A DNA stretch of 55,701 nt, from the NCBI GenBank assembly GCA_023439545.1, contig JAEXNT010000037.1:1-55701 (forward strand), written 5' to 3'. The DNA is from Bacillota bacterium (GTDB lineage: Bacteria; Bacillota; Clostridia; Acetivibrionales; DTU013). The notes beneath the pieces were generated by a model. It was given only the letters and a program-made list of their open reading frames with translations. It had not been told where the DNA came from and searched no databases. A program made the translations under genes and the position numbers. Each line of letters starts with the position of its first letter. Positions within the stretch are counted from its first letter, which is position 1. This document shows positions 16,746 to 25,761 of this stretch, one piece after another.

Positions 16746-17549
16746 ATGAACGGAATGCAAAGCAGATTGAGGAGAATCATCAGGAAGGACACGGGCAGAA
16801 GCCTGGTAATCGCCGTTGATCACGGAATGGCGCTCGGCCCGATGACCGGCATAGCCGATCTAAAAAAGACTGTCGATGAACTCGACGCCACCGGCAAGGT
16901 GGATGCCTGGCTGATCACCAAAGGAATGTACACATATGCTTTCGAGCCGGCCGGAAGCCCCGGAGTCATTATGCGCGTGAGCGGCGCCGCAACCATTGCG
17001 GGACCGGATCTGACGCACGAGGGGATTACTTCGTCGGTAGAGGAAGCTCTGAGCCTCGGCGCTGACGCAGTCGCCGCTTCCGCCTTCGTAGGCTCCGAAT
17101 ATGAGCATGATACGCTGGCTGATATGGGAAGGCTGGCCGGAGAATGCCGCAGATGGAATGTGCCTTTGCTTGGGGTGGTAGGGCTGGGTAAGACAAATGA
17201 AGACAAGAAAAAGGACCCCAGGTTTATTGCACTTGGCGCACGCGTATGTGCAGAGCACGGCGCGGATATCGTCAAGACCTATTACACCGAAACGGACTTC
17301 GAAAAGGTAGTCGCGGGCTGTCCTGTGCCTATTATGATAGCCGGCGGGCCGAAATGCGAAACGGACCTCGACACGCTGAATATGATATACGGCGCTTTGC
17401 AGGGCGGAGCAAAAGGCATTGTAATGGGGCGAAACGTCTGGCAGAGTCCTCATCCAGCCGCGTTGATGGCTGCCGTGTCGGGACTTATCCATGAAAATAT
17501 GAACGTAACGGAAGCAGTTGAATTGCTGGAACACTGTAAAAACTGCTAG
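16746..17549 (+). CDS. DhnA/FbaB/LsrF-type class I aldolase
   Basis: 267 residues of the DeoC/LacD/FbaB-like Schiff-base aldolases. VIAVDHGMALGP is at residues 21-32, the Schiff-base lysine is Lys177 in ADIVKTYYTE, and the phosphate-binding end is MIAGGPKCE plus GIVMGRNVWQ. Known members are archaeal-type fructose-bisphosphate aldolase, 2-amino-3,7-dideoxy-heptulosonate synthase and LsrF. Which of these reactions it resembles cannot be told. GAGGTG lies 5 nt before the ATG. Last gene of the operon; terminator 14 nt after the stop. Confidence 0.83.
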   Translation: MNGMQSRLRRIIRKDTGRSLVIAVDHGMALGPMTGIADLKKTVDELDATGKVDAWLITKGMYTYAFEPAGSPGVIMRVSGAATIAGPDLTHEGITSSVEEALSLGADAVAASAFVGSEYEHDTLADMGRLAGECRRWNVPLLGVVGLGKTNEDKKKDPRFIALGARVCAEHGADIVKTYYTETDFEKVVAGCPVPIMIAGGPKCETDLDTLNMIYGALQGGAKGIVMGRNVWQSPHPAALMAAVSGLIHENMNVTEAVELLEHCKNC

Positions 17550-17563
17550 TCGGAGTATAAAGG

Positions 17564-17597
17564 CACCGGAAGCAGCCGAGCTTCCGGTGTCTTTTTT
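17564..17597. terminator. Bidirectional terminator between the operon and the MATE gene
   Basis: A 10-bp perfect stem CACCGGAAGC (17564-17573)/GCTTCCGGTG (17580-17589), 6-nt loop, then TCTTTTTT on the plus strand. In the minus direction it is followed by CCTTTATA, so it may also serve the convergent MATE gene. Confidence 0.9.
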
Positions 17598-17618
17598 GGA
17601 TTCCATTTTCTAGCGGAC

Positions 17619-18998
17619 CTAAGATATTTCCATGGACTGTGCCGCATTTACATTTGTTTTGCGAATCCGGTTCCGGGCATAGAAGAAGCTGCCCACCTGT
17701 CCCAGCCCTGCCAAAGCCCATGTCACGGGATAGCAGACAAACAGCATGACCTCCGTGGGATACCAGGCAAAGACCGTAGCCAGCCAGACAATTCGCAGGA
17801 GACAGGCTCCAACCAGCGTAGAAAGCATAGGCATTACCGAATAGCCCATTCCTCGGGTCAGACCCGGATAAACACTCATAATGCCGCATGTGAAGTATCC
17901 GACCATCATGATGTTAATACGCATCATACCCAGCTCAATGACCTTCGGGTCCGGTGTGAAAATACTCAGTAGAGACCTTCCCGAAAATACAGTCGCTCCG
18001 CCCATGATTATCCAGGTAGCGAAGATCAATATTGTACACACCTTTGCAACGGTGTCGATCCGGGCATATTTTTTTGCGCCCATGTTCTGTCCGGTAAAAG
18101 TGATGGCCGCATTGTAATAAGCGTTCATCGTAGTCCCGACATAGCTCTCGACATTGCCTGCAGCGGAACTTGCCGCCACCATGATAGTACCGAAGGAATT
18201 GACAGCCGCCTGGATAAGTACGTTGGAAATGGAGAACAACAAGTTCTGAAGCCCTGCGGGCAAGCCGATCTTCACAATATCCTTAAGCTTCGCGACGTCG
18301 ATGCGCATCTTCCGGGGTATGAAGCGAATGGCCCCATCATACCTGAAAAGGCAGATCATGATCAGCACCACCGAAATATACTCGGAAATGACAGTGGACC
18401 AAGCCACGCCTTCAACGCTCATGTGCAGCACGATAACAAAGAACAGATCCAATATAACATGCACGATTCCTGCGACAGTCAGATAATACATGGGATGGCG
18501 GCTATCGCCTACAGCGCGCATTATCGCCGCGCAGAAGTTGTATACCATGAGAGCGGGCAAGCCGATAAAGTAAATCTTCATATACAGTACAGCCAGGCCT
18601 AAAATGTCCCCGGGAGTTCCCATAAAAACAAGCAAAGGCTCACAGAGTAAGAGACCCAGAACCATAACAACCAATCCGCAGATTATGCTTATTGTGATGG
18701 AAGTATGAACCGAACGGCTTATATCCTCCTGCCGGCCGGCGCCGCAATCCTGTGCCACAACGACGCTTGTGCCCACGGACAAGCCCATGAACAGGTTGAC
18801 GATAAGATTGATCAGTGAACCTGTAGAGCCTACCGCAGCTAGCGCGTCGCTGCCTGAAAAACGTCCGACGACTACCATATCGGCCGTATTGAACAACAGT
18901 TGCAGTATGTTCATTGCCATAATCGGCAGGGCAAAAACAAATATTTTACCAAACAACGGCCCGCTGCACATATCCATGTCACGGTTCCGTAAAATCAT
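17619..18998 (-). CDS. MATE-family multidrug/metabolite efflux protein
   Basis: 459 residues with about twelve hydrophobic segments in two repeated halves, starting GPLFGKIFVFALPIMAMNILQLLFN and containing NTADMVVVGRFSG, the signature of MATE exporters. Uses a Na+ or H+ gradient to expel organic cations or metabolites. Convergent with the RFAP-like operon and sharing its terminator region; export of that operon's product is possible but unproven. The start at 18998 lacks a strong ribosome binding site; the Met at residue 8 is an alternative. Confidence 0.9.
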   Translation of the reverse strand: MILRNRDMDMCSGPLFGKIFVFALPIMAMNILQLLFNTADMVVVGRFSGSDALAAVGSTGSLINLIVNLFMGLSVGTSVVVAQDCGAGRQEDISRSVHTSITISIICGLVVMVLGLLLCEPLLVFMGTPGDILGLAVLYMKIYFIGLPALMVYNFCAAIMRAVGDSRHPMYYLTVAGIVHVILDLFFVIVLHMSVEGVAWSTVISEYISVVLIMICLFRYDGAIRFIPRKMRIDVAKLKDIVKIGLPAGLQNLLFSISNVLIQAAVNSFGTIMVAASSAAGNVESYVGTTMNAYYNAAITFTGQNMGAKKYARIDTVAKVCTILIFATWIIMGGATVFSGRSLLSIFTPDPKVIELGMMRINIMMVGYFTCGIMSVYPGLTRGMGYSVMPMLSTLVGACLLRIVWLATVFAWYPTEVMLFVCYPVTWALAGLGQVGSFFYARNRIRKTNVNAAQSMEIS

Positions 18999-19126
18999 CA
19001 GTGCATCGCTTCCCTTGGATTCAGCGTTAGATCCGGTACATTACCGGTATTTAAAATCATTTATTTATCATAACATATCTTAGTATTATAATAGAAATAT
19101 GATTTGAACGAAACGGAGCAATTAGC

Positions 19127-20272
19127 ATGTCAAAAGTCGCTCTTATAGGATGTAGCTCTTATAATTGTAATGAAGTAAAGGAAGCGGTCATAAAAGGTAT
19201 CGATCTGCTTGGCGGCCCTTCTGTTTTTGCAAAGGCCGGTGAAAAAATTCTTTTAAAGCCGAACTGGATAATGGCAGTAGCTCCTGAAAAAGCCGCAACT
19301 ACTCATCCTGCGGTTTTCAAGGCAGTGGCTGAAATATTTGGAGATCAAGGCGTAAAGATGTCATATGGCGACTCTCCTGCTTTCAATTCTCCCGAAAGCG
19401 CAGCTAAGAAAACAGGCTGCGCGGATATAGCAAGAGAATTGGACATTCCCCTGGCTGATTTCAACAACGGGAAAGAAGTCGTTTTCCTTGAGGCCATCCA
19501 GAACAAGAAATTGACCATTGCCAATGGGGTCCTTGAAAGCGACGGTCTTATCAGCTTGCCGAAGCTGAAGACTCATGGCTTTTTGAAGCTGACCGGTTCT
19601 GTAAAAAACCAGTTCGGCTGCGTACCCGGGATGCTGAAAGGCGAATACCATGTTAAGCTGCCCAATCCGTCAGATTTCGCAAAAATGCTCATAGATATCA
19701 ATTCCTTTATTAAGCCGCGGCTTTTTATCATGGACGGGATTATAGGCATGGAAGGCAATGGCCCGATGAACGGCGACCCTGTCAAAATTGGACTGCTCAT
19801 GTTCTCCGCAGATCCTGTGGCGCTGGATGCGACGGTTTGCCGGCTGATCGGCGTAGACCCGGAGTATTCCCTGACTGTAAAGTTCGGCAAGGAAGCGGGG
19901 CTTGGCACTTACTCCGAAGCTGAGATCGAACTGGTCGGAGATCCTGTCGACAACTTCAGAAACCTGCGGTTCAAGGTAGACAGGGAACCCCTGAAAAGCC
20001 TCAAGACAGGCAGGGGCTTTATCAAGCTTATAAATAACGCTATCGTTCCAAAACCGTATATTGTTAAAGATAAATGCAAAAAGTGCGGCGTTTGCGTCAA
20101 AATGTGCCCCGTCGAACCCAAGGCCGTAGACTGGCATGACAATAACAAAAACAATCCCCCGTCCCACAGGTACAATAAGTGCATCCGCTGTTACTGCTGC
20201 CAGGAGCTGTGCCCCGAGGGGGCCATCGAGATCAGAAAGCCTTTTGCAAGAAAACTGCTGGGAAAGAAATAG
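19127..20272 (+). CDS. DUF362 protein with C-terminal 2x[4Fe-4S] ferredoxin domain
   Basis: 381 residues. The N-terminal DUF362 domain (about 1-290) contains LLKPNW, GDSPAF, PKLKTHGFLKLTGSVKNQFG and DPVALDATVCRLIG. The C-terminal ferredoxin domain carries CKKCGVCVKMCP and CIRCYCCQELCP, each with four cysteines for a [4Fe-4S] cluster. Probably a cytoplasmic redox protein; no reaction is established for the family. GGAG lies 8 nt before the ATG and a TATAAT-like -10 is at about 19086. Single gene, convergent with the next one. Confidence 0.9.
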   Translation: MSKVALIGCSSYNCNEVKEAVIKGIDLLGGPSVFAKAGEKILLKPNWIMAVAPEKAATTHPAVFKAVAEIFGDQGVKMSYGDSPAFNSPESAAKKTGCADIARELDIPLADFNNGKEVVFLEAIQNKKLTIANGVLESDGLISLPKLKTHGFLKLTGSVKNQFGCVPGMLKGEYHVKLPNPSDFAKMLIDINSFIKPRLFIMDGIIGMEGNGPMNGDPVKIGLLMFSADPVALDATVCRLIGVDPEYSLTVKFGKEAGLGTYSEAEIELVGDPVDNFRNLRFKVDREPLKSLKTGRGFIKLINNAIVPKPYIVKDKCKKCGVCVKMCPVEPKAVDWHDNNKNNPPSHRYNKCIRCYCCQELCPEGAIEIRKPFARKLLGKK

Positions 20273-20311
20273 CAAGGAAAAAGCCTCCAGTTCCGCTCCC
20301 AGTTCCTCTTG

Positions 20312-21244
20312 TTAGAAATCATAAAATCGCGCTGGATTGTCCGCCAGAAGGCTATGCATCTGAGCCATGGACAATCCCTGTTCAAGGCAGTACGGGACAA
20401 ATTCCTTGAACAATGCGCAATAGCGCCGGATGCCATTTCCCTTCTCGCTTTCCTCGCCCATGTCATAGTCCTGCGACAACAATACCTGATTGCTGTAGCC
20501 TTGTGCAAAGGCATGCCGAAGCAAGTTCAGCCGATCCGCATAAGTCCCCTCCTTTATGCTGTCGAAACCCACCCAAAAGCCTCTTTGCGTTACGTTTGAA
20601 ATCGTCTCAAGGTGGGCTTCATGATCCGCATGCGCCCAGACAAATTTCTGAGGCGGTACCTTCATCTCCTGCAGGATCGCCATTACCTCCTCCATCCGTT
20701 CAGCCTCCATGACATGGCAATGAATGGGAAGACCCGTTGCCCGTGAAGCCAGAGCGGCTGCTCTGAGCATAGCCTTATCCGCATCGCCGACCTTTCCGCG
20801 GTCAAAAAGCAGCTTGATGAAACCCGGCTTGATTATGACGCCCCCGATGACGTCCATCCCTTCTTCAAAATCCTTGATCCATCTGCTTGCCAAATGTGTT
20901 TCAAATACTTCCTTGAAAATCTGGAATGTATATTTGGGAATGCTCATACCCGTACAAGGAATTATCTTTATTCCCGAGGCCTTTGAAAGCTCGTAAAGCA
21001 GCTTCAGATTTTGTCCGCCCAGCGGCGGGGAGGCTTCCACAACGGCATCGCAGCCCGATACCTTCAGCGCGTTTACAACAGGCAGAACCTTCTCGGCGAT
21101 TTTCCGATTATGCAGTTCATCATACTGCCTGTTAAAATACATGTCACTGGCCAGATACTCGTCAACCTCCCAGTTAAAGTGCTCGTGCGCCAGCATCATG
21201 CCGATATTCTTCCTATCCACAGGGCCGGTTACCGTATAGATCAT
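20312..21244 (-). CDS. Phosphotriesterase-family metal-dependent hydrolase
   Basis: 310 residues of the amidohydrolase-type TIM barrel PF02126. Metal ligands: His20 and His22 (AHEHF), the bridging, probably carboxylated, Lys139 (IIKPGF), His175 (PIHCH), His205 (AHADH) and the Asp in LSQDYD. Bacterial members are mostly lactonases or esterases rather than true phosphotriesterases; the substrate is unknown. GAGGT lies 4 nt upstream of the ATG. It follows ligD by 87 nt on the same strand and may be co-transcribed. Confidence 0.88.
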   Translation of the reverse strand: MIYTVTGPVDRKNIGMMLAHEHFNWEVDEYLASDMYFNRQYDELHNRKIAEKVLPVVNALKVSGCDAVVEASPPLGGQNLKLLYELSKASGIKIIPCTGMSIPKYTFQIFKEVFETHLASRWIKDFEEGMDVIGGVIIKPGFIKLLFDRGKVGDADKAMLRAAALASRATGLPIHCHVMEAERMEEVMAILQEMKVPPQKFVWAHADHEAHLETISNVTQRGFWVGFDSIKEGTYADRLNLLRHAFAQGYSNQVLLSQDYDMGEESEKGNGIRRYCALFKEFVPYCLEQGLSMAQMHSLLADNPARFYDF

Positions 21245-21331
21245 ATCGACCTCACAAAATTTTCGTTTATTTATATTTTACCGCAAATAAACCGTTTCAT
21301 AAAGGTGCTTGGCCGTCAGCGCGCCGTGTCC

Positions 21332-23845
21332 TTACTTAAGCCTTTGCTCAAGGCGCATAAAGTCTTTCCACGGATCAGCGCCGCCAATTCTCATAAGCGC
21401 ATTTTCCATATCAATACCGTCCGGAGCTACGGTATCAAGCTCCTCCCATGTGATCGGCATGGACACACGAGCCCCTTTACGCGCTCTTATGGAATAGGGC
21501 GCAATGCTTGTGGCGCCTCTGCCGTTTCTCATCCAGTCGATGAATATCCTGTTTTTTCGCTTATCCTTTCTGACATTGCTTGTATAACGATCAGGCCATT
21601 TTTGCTCCATGATTTCGGCAATATGCCTTGCAAAATCATGAAACGCTTCCCACCCCACTGACGGTTTCAGAGGGACAACCACATGATACCCTTTGCCTCC
21701 GCTGGTTTTTAGAAACGAGGCCAATGAAAGCTGATCCAGAAGGCCTTTTGTGTCTTTCACTCCCTGGCGCACCTGCTCCAGGTCCATTCCCTCGTCAGGA
21801 TCCAGATCAAACACCAACATATCCGGCTTTTCCGGATCATCTGCATGGCTTCCCCAGGTATGGAATTCCACTGTGCCCATCTGTGCTTCAGATATGAGCC
21901 CCGAAGCATTTTCGATATAGAAGTAATTCTCCTGTTCTCCGCTGCCGGTCTTGACCGGCAGCGTGACGATCCCTTTGCTGTCCGGGCCCGGATGTTTTTT
22001 GAAGAAGCAGGATTCCGATATTCCCTTCGGACAGCGTATGATGCTGAGTATCCTGTTGCCCGCATACGGCAGCATTCGCTCCGACACCTTTGCATAATAC
22101 CGGGCCACGTCGGCCTTTGTAACTTCCGGATCTTCAAATATAATCTTGTCCGGATTTGTGATCTTTACCCCGCCTATTATGATGCTTTTGCCTTTTGCGT
22201 TCATCGATTTTTTCTCCATGTCTTCGGCAGGTGACCGCTTTTCTTCCGGCGCCACAGCTGCCTGTTTGTCGGCTGCCTGCTTGTCGGTTGCCTGCTTCTC
22301 CTCTGTTGCGCTTTCCCTTTTTATGTCTTCCGGAGCCTTATCGGTGCGCAAGCCCTTGAAGCTCGCCTGCCTCAGGAGACCGTCCCCGGTCCACTCCGCA
22401 AATTTGATTTCCGCGACAAGTACGGGTTCAAGCCATGTGAGCTTTTCACTTTTCTTCATTTTTGGTGTATGCTTGAAGGGGGGCTCCTCTCTCTTTATAT
22501 CCTCGAATTTCGCCTCCAACTCTCTCATGGCGCGTTCACCAAGGCCCGTTCCTGCACGTCCGGCATAGATCAGCTCCTTTCCTTCGTAGACGCCGAGGAT
22601 AAGCGAGCTCACTCCGCTCGTTTTTTTATCGGAGAGCGTATATCCTCCTATGACGAACTCCTGCCTGTTGTCGCATTTCAGCTTGATCCAGTCGCCGCTC
22701 CTCGTACCGCTGTATGCGGAACCGGCCTTTTTCCCTACTATCCCTTCCAGATTCGCTTTACAGGCCGCAAGGAAACCGGCCTTTCCATTCCCTCTGACAT
22801 GTCTGCTGTAATGGAGGTTTTCCGGCGAATCTTTCATCAGTTCTTCAAGCATTTCTTTCCTGTCGGTCAGGCTGCGTCCTCTCAGGTCCGCCCCATCCAG
22901 CGCCAGGAGATCGAATACTATATAGACGGGATTTCTTCCGCCGGGCTTTTTCATGTAATTTTGCAGGGCCTGGAAATCCGACTTTCCGTGCGGATCCATG
23001 ATCACCATTTCCCCGTCGAGGACCATCGCTCTTCCGACTCCCCAATCGCTCAGGGAGTCCGCCGCATCCCGGAATTGCTTTGTGTAGTCCTTGCCGTTTC
23101 TGGTCATGAGCCTGGCCTTTCCGCCCTCCAGGTATGCAACGATCCTGTAGCCGTCGTATTTCACCTCATATAACCAATCCTCGCCCTCGGGAACCTTATT
23201 TACCAGTTTGGCAAGTTGTACGTCCGTTTTTTCAAAGGGATTCCCGGTAACATCTATTTTTTCATCAGCGCCTTCCTCGATTTCCTCCATGGTGCGTCCT
23301 GTCCTGACGCTCGTAGCAAATTCGGAGATCCCGTCGGTTGTTTTAGCGAGGTCGTCTTTTTCTTTCAGTAAAAGCCAATTAATCTCAGCTTTCTCCTTTT
23401 CCCTTTCCGTTCTCGCTTTCAGCCGGACCAGGGCCCATTTCCCTTTCAGTCTCCTTCCTTTCAGTACGAACTTGAGCGAACCTTTTCCAAGTCCTTCCTC
23501 CACATCCGACTGAGGTTCCCAGTACCCTTCATCCCAGAGCATTACAACTCCGCCGCCATACTCGCCCTTGGGGATGGCGCCTTCAAAATTCCTGTATTCC
23601 AGAGGATGGTCCTCCACCCGTACGGCAAGCCTCTTGTCGCTTGTACTGTAAGAGGGCCCCTTGGGCACAGCCCAGCTCAACAGCACCCCGTTCCACTCGA
23701 GGCGGAAATCGAAGTGATCCCTGCTGGCTAAATGGTGCTGGACTACAAACCTCAGGCGTTCTGAGGAATTCCCCGCTATTCCTTCAGGCTCCCCTGTCTT
23801 TTCAAAATCCCTCTTGCGCGTATACTCATTCAATCCTTTAGGCAT
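21332..23845 (-). CDS. ligD: Multidomain ATP-dependent DNA ligase LigD
   Basis: 837 residues in the order 3'-phosphoesterase (about 1-160; VQHHLASRDHFDFRLEW, PKGEYGGG), ATP-dependent ligase (about 205-500; nucleotidyl Lys229 in EVKYDGYR) and primase-type polymerase (about 555-837; catalytic Asp680 and Asp682 in FDLDPD). LigD repairs double-strand breaks by non-homologous end joining with Ku. A charged low-complexity linker (about 512-548, repeated DKQAA units) separates ligase from polymerase. No ku gene is in the window. All three active sites look intact. It is divergent from the two-component genes across 135 bp. Confidence 0.95.
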   Translation of the reverse strand: MPKGLNEYTRKRDFEKTGEPEGIAGNSSERLRFVVQHHLASRDHFDFRLEWNGVLLSWAVPKGPSYSTSDKRLAVRVEDHPLEYRNFEGAIPKGEYGGGVVMLWDEGYWEPQSDVEEGLGKGSLKFVLKGRRLKGKWALVRLKARTEREKEKAEINWLLLKEKDDLAKTTDGISEFATSVRTGRTMEEIEEGADEKIDVTGNPFEKTDVQLAKLVNKVPEGEDWLYEVKYDGYRIVAYLEGGKARLMTRNGKDYTKQFRDAADSLSDWGVGRAMVLDGEMVIMDPHGKSDFQALQNYMKKPGGRNPVYIVFDLLALDGADLRGRSLTDRKEMLEELMKDSPENLHYSRHVRGNGKAGFLAACKANLEGIVGKKAGSAYSGTRSGDWIKLKCDNRQEFVIGGYTLSDKKTSGVSSLILGVYEGKELIYAGRAGTGLGERAMRELEAKFEDIKREEPPFKHTPKMKKSEKLTWLEPVLVAEIKFAEWTGDGLLRQASFKGLRTDKAPEDIKRESATEEKQATDKQAADKQAAVAPEEKRSPAEDMEKKSMNAKGKSIIIGGVKITNPDKIIFEDPEVTKADVARYYAKVSERMLPYAGNRILSIIRCPKGISESCFFKKHPGPDSKGIVTLPVKTGSGEQENYFYIENASGLISEAQMGTVEFHTWGSHADDPEKPDMLVFDLDPDEGMDLEQVRQGVKDTKGLLDQLSLASFLKTSGGKGYHVVVPLKPSVGWEAFHDFARHIAEIMEQKWPDRYTSNVRKDKRKNRIFIDWMRNGRGATSIAPYSIRARKGARVSMPITWEELDTVAPDGIDMENALMRIGGADPWKDFMRLEQRLK

Positions 23846-23980
23846 TCTGTTTTCCCACCTTCCCCAAGAATAGTCAATGCCTGTACTTCAGTCGTCATCC
23901 CAATATTTTTACGAACATATCAGTCTTATTTATGTTATAATTATGTTAATGTCTACAACAACAACCTTACTGGGAAAAAT

Positions 23981-25747
23981 ATGAGAGCAGTCGAATTCTT
24001 CACCAGAAAGCTGTATGATATCAAACTGAGCAACAAACTTCTGATCCTTTATGTAATGCTGCTCTTTATTCCTATTGTCTGCACAAATGCGCTGTTTTAC
24101 AAAAAAATATCGGATAATGTCAGGAATGAAAATATCAATCGAATATCAATGTCCATGGAAAAAACAAAAAACGAGTTCACCAGATTGATCAATTCGGGTA
24201 TAACTCTCTCCCACGCCATATATCAGGACAATAATCTGACGGATCTGCTGCAAAGAGAATATTCGGATGTAGAGGAATATTATCTATATTTTAATAAATA
24301 TTTGCGTGACTTGCTAAAAAAATATCTCCTTGCTTACGGAACTATTGAAGATATCAATATCTATTCCAGCAATGATACCATACCCACCGCTGATACCTAC
24401 TACAAGCTGGATGATAAAACCAGGAAAACCAAATGGTACTCGAAACTGCAGACCATACGAAACAAAATATTGGTATTTTCCAGCATACAATCAAATACCC
24501 TTGTATTAAAGCGGAAAGTAAGCATCATAAGAAAGCTGGACAGGATAAACGACGGGAATGAGAACATCCTGAAAATAGACCTCAATTATAAAATGATCGG
24601 AATGATCATCTCCGACATGAATCTGGACGGAGACATATTCCTGGTAAATGAAGACAACGCGATAGTGTATTCTACAGATCCGCATTACATGGCTGACGAT
24701 GAATTTTTTACGCCATTTGACCAGGTAAAGCAGGGTCAGGATAAATTCGTTATAAATATGAACCTTAGCGATACTACCTGTCTTACAGGCTGGAAGATTG
24801 TCGGGATTTTCAATGAAAGAGGTATATCGGGAGCGGTTTATCCCGCTTTAAACTTCGTATTATTCCTTGCGCTAATCAGCCTTTCAGCTGCGAGCCTTGC
24901 AATCTTACTGATTTCGAGGTCTTTTAACAACAGAATCATCACAATCTCACGGCATATGGAAAAGGTAAAGAACCAGGAATTCGACCTGATCGAAGAAAAG
25001 GGCGGCGCCGATGAAATAGGCCAGCTTATGTCAGATTTCAACAGCATGGCGCTTAGAATCAAAAAGCTGATCCAGGATGTATATGAAGCGGATATTCAGA
25101 AAAAGAACCTGGAACTGGAACATAAACAGGCAGAGCTGAATGCGCTGCAAAGCCAGATCAATCCGCATTTCCTTTTTAATACCCTGGAATCGATCCGTAT
25201 ACGGAGCCTTATGAAAAACGAGACGGAAACGGCGGATATAGTAAAAAGCCTGTCAAAAACATTCAGAAGGATGCTTGTCTGGGGGAACAACCTGATTACT
25301 GTCAGGTCGGAAATTGAATATATCAGAGATTATCTGCAGATTCAAAAATACCGGTTTTCTGAAAAGTTGAATTATGAGATTTACGTTCCCGATGAGGTAC
25401 TGGAATGCAAAGTATCCAAAATGGCGATACAGCCGTTTATCGAGAACTCCTGCGTACATGGAATCGAAGGTAAGGTTGGAAACGGCCTGATCGCATTGAC
25501 GATCAAAAAGGCGGAAGACAGGCTGGAAATCCTGATAGAGGACAATGGTTGCGGAATAACCCCTGAAAAACTTGAGGATATCAGGAACAGTCTGCAGCAA
25601 ACAGGCGATTTGAAAGACTCCAACATTGGCATCCGTAATGTCTGTAACCGGCTGAGGCTGTTTTATGGGAATGAATTCGAGTTCAGCATCGAAAGCGTTC
25701 AGGATGAAGGGACAATGGTTTATATAAAAATTCCGGCGATCTTATAG
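23981..25747 (+). CDS. YesM-type sensor histidine kinase
   Basis: 588 residues: TM1 about 19-40, extracellular sensor 41-285, TM2 about 288-312, HAMP to about 368, His_kinase domain PF06580 with His396 in QSQINPHFLFNTLE, then an HATPase domain with QPFIENSCVHG and IEDNGCGI. Senses an extracytoplasmic ligand, probably through the nearby sugar-binding lipoprotein, and phosphorylates the response regulator encoded 14 nt downstream. GGGAA precedes the ATG; TATAAT lies at 23936-23941 with a weak -35. The system faces the ABC transporter genes that it likely controls. Confidence 0.92.
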   Translation: MRAVEFFTRKLYDIKLSNKLLILYVMLLFIPIVCTNALFYKKISDNVRNENINRISMSMEKTKNEFTRLINSGITLSHAIYQDNNLTDLLQREYSDVEEYYLYFNKYLRDLLKKYLLAYGTIEDINIYSSNDTIPTADTYYKLDDKTRKTKWYSKLQTIRNKILVFSSIQSNTLVLKRKVSIIRKLDRINDGNENILKIDLNYKMIGMIISDMNLDGDIFLVNEDNAIVYSTDPHYMADDEFFTPFDQVKQGQDKFVINMNLSDTTCLTGWKIVGIFNERGISGAVYPALNFVLFLALISLSAASLAILLISRSFNNRIITISRHMEKVKNQEFDLIEEKGGADEIGQLMSDFNSMALRIKKLIQDVYEADIQKKNLELEHKQAELNALQSQINPHFLFNTLESIRIRSLMKNETETADIVKSLSKTFRRMLVWGNNLITVRSEIEYIRDYLQIQKYRFSEKLNYEIYVPDEVLECKVSKMAIQPFIENSCVHGIEGKVGNGLIALTIKKAEDRLEILIEDNGCGITPEKLEDIRNSLQQTGDLKDSNIGIRNVCNRLRLFYGNEFEFSIESVQDEGTMVYIKIPAIL

Positions 25748-25761
25748 AAAGGTAAATTCAA

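Noticed and set aside
21332..23845. Many long frames opposite ligD, GH5 and the aldolase operon
   Set aside because: They are antisense shadows of genes with intact catalytic motifs and lack ribosome binding sites.
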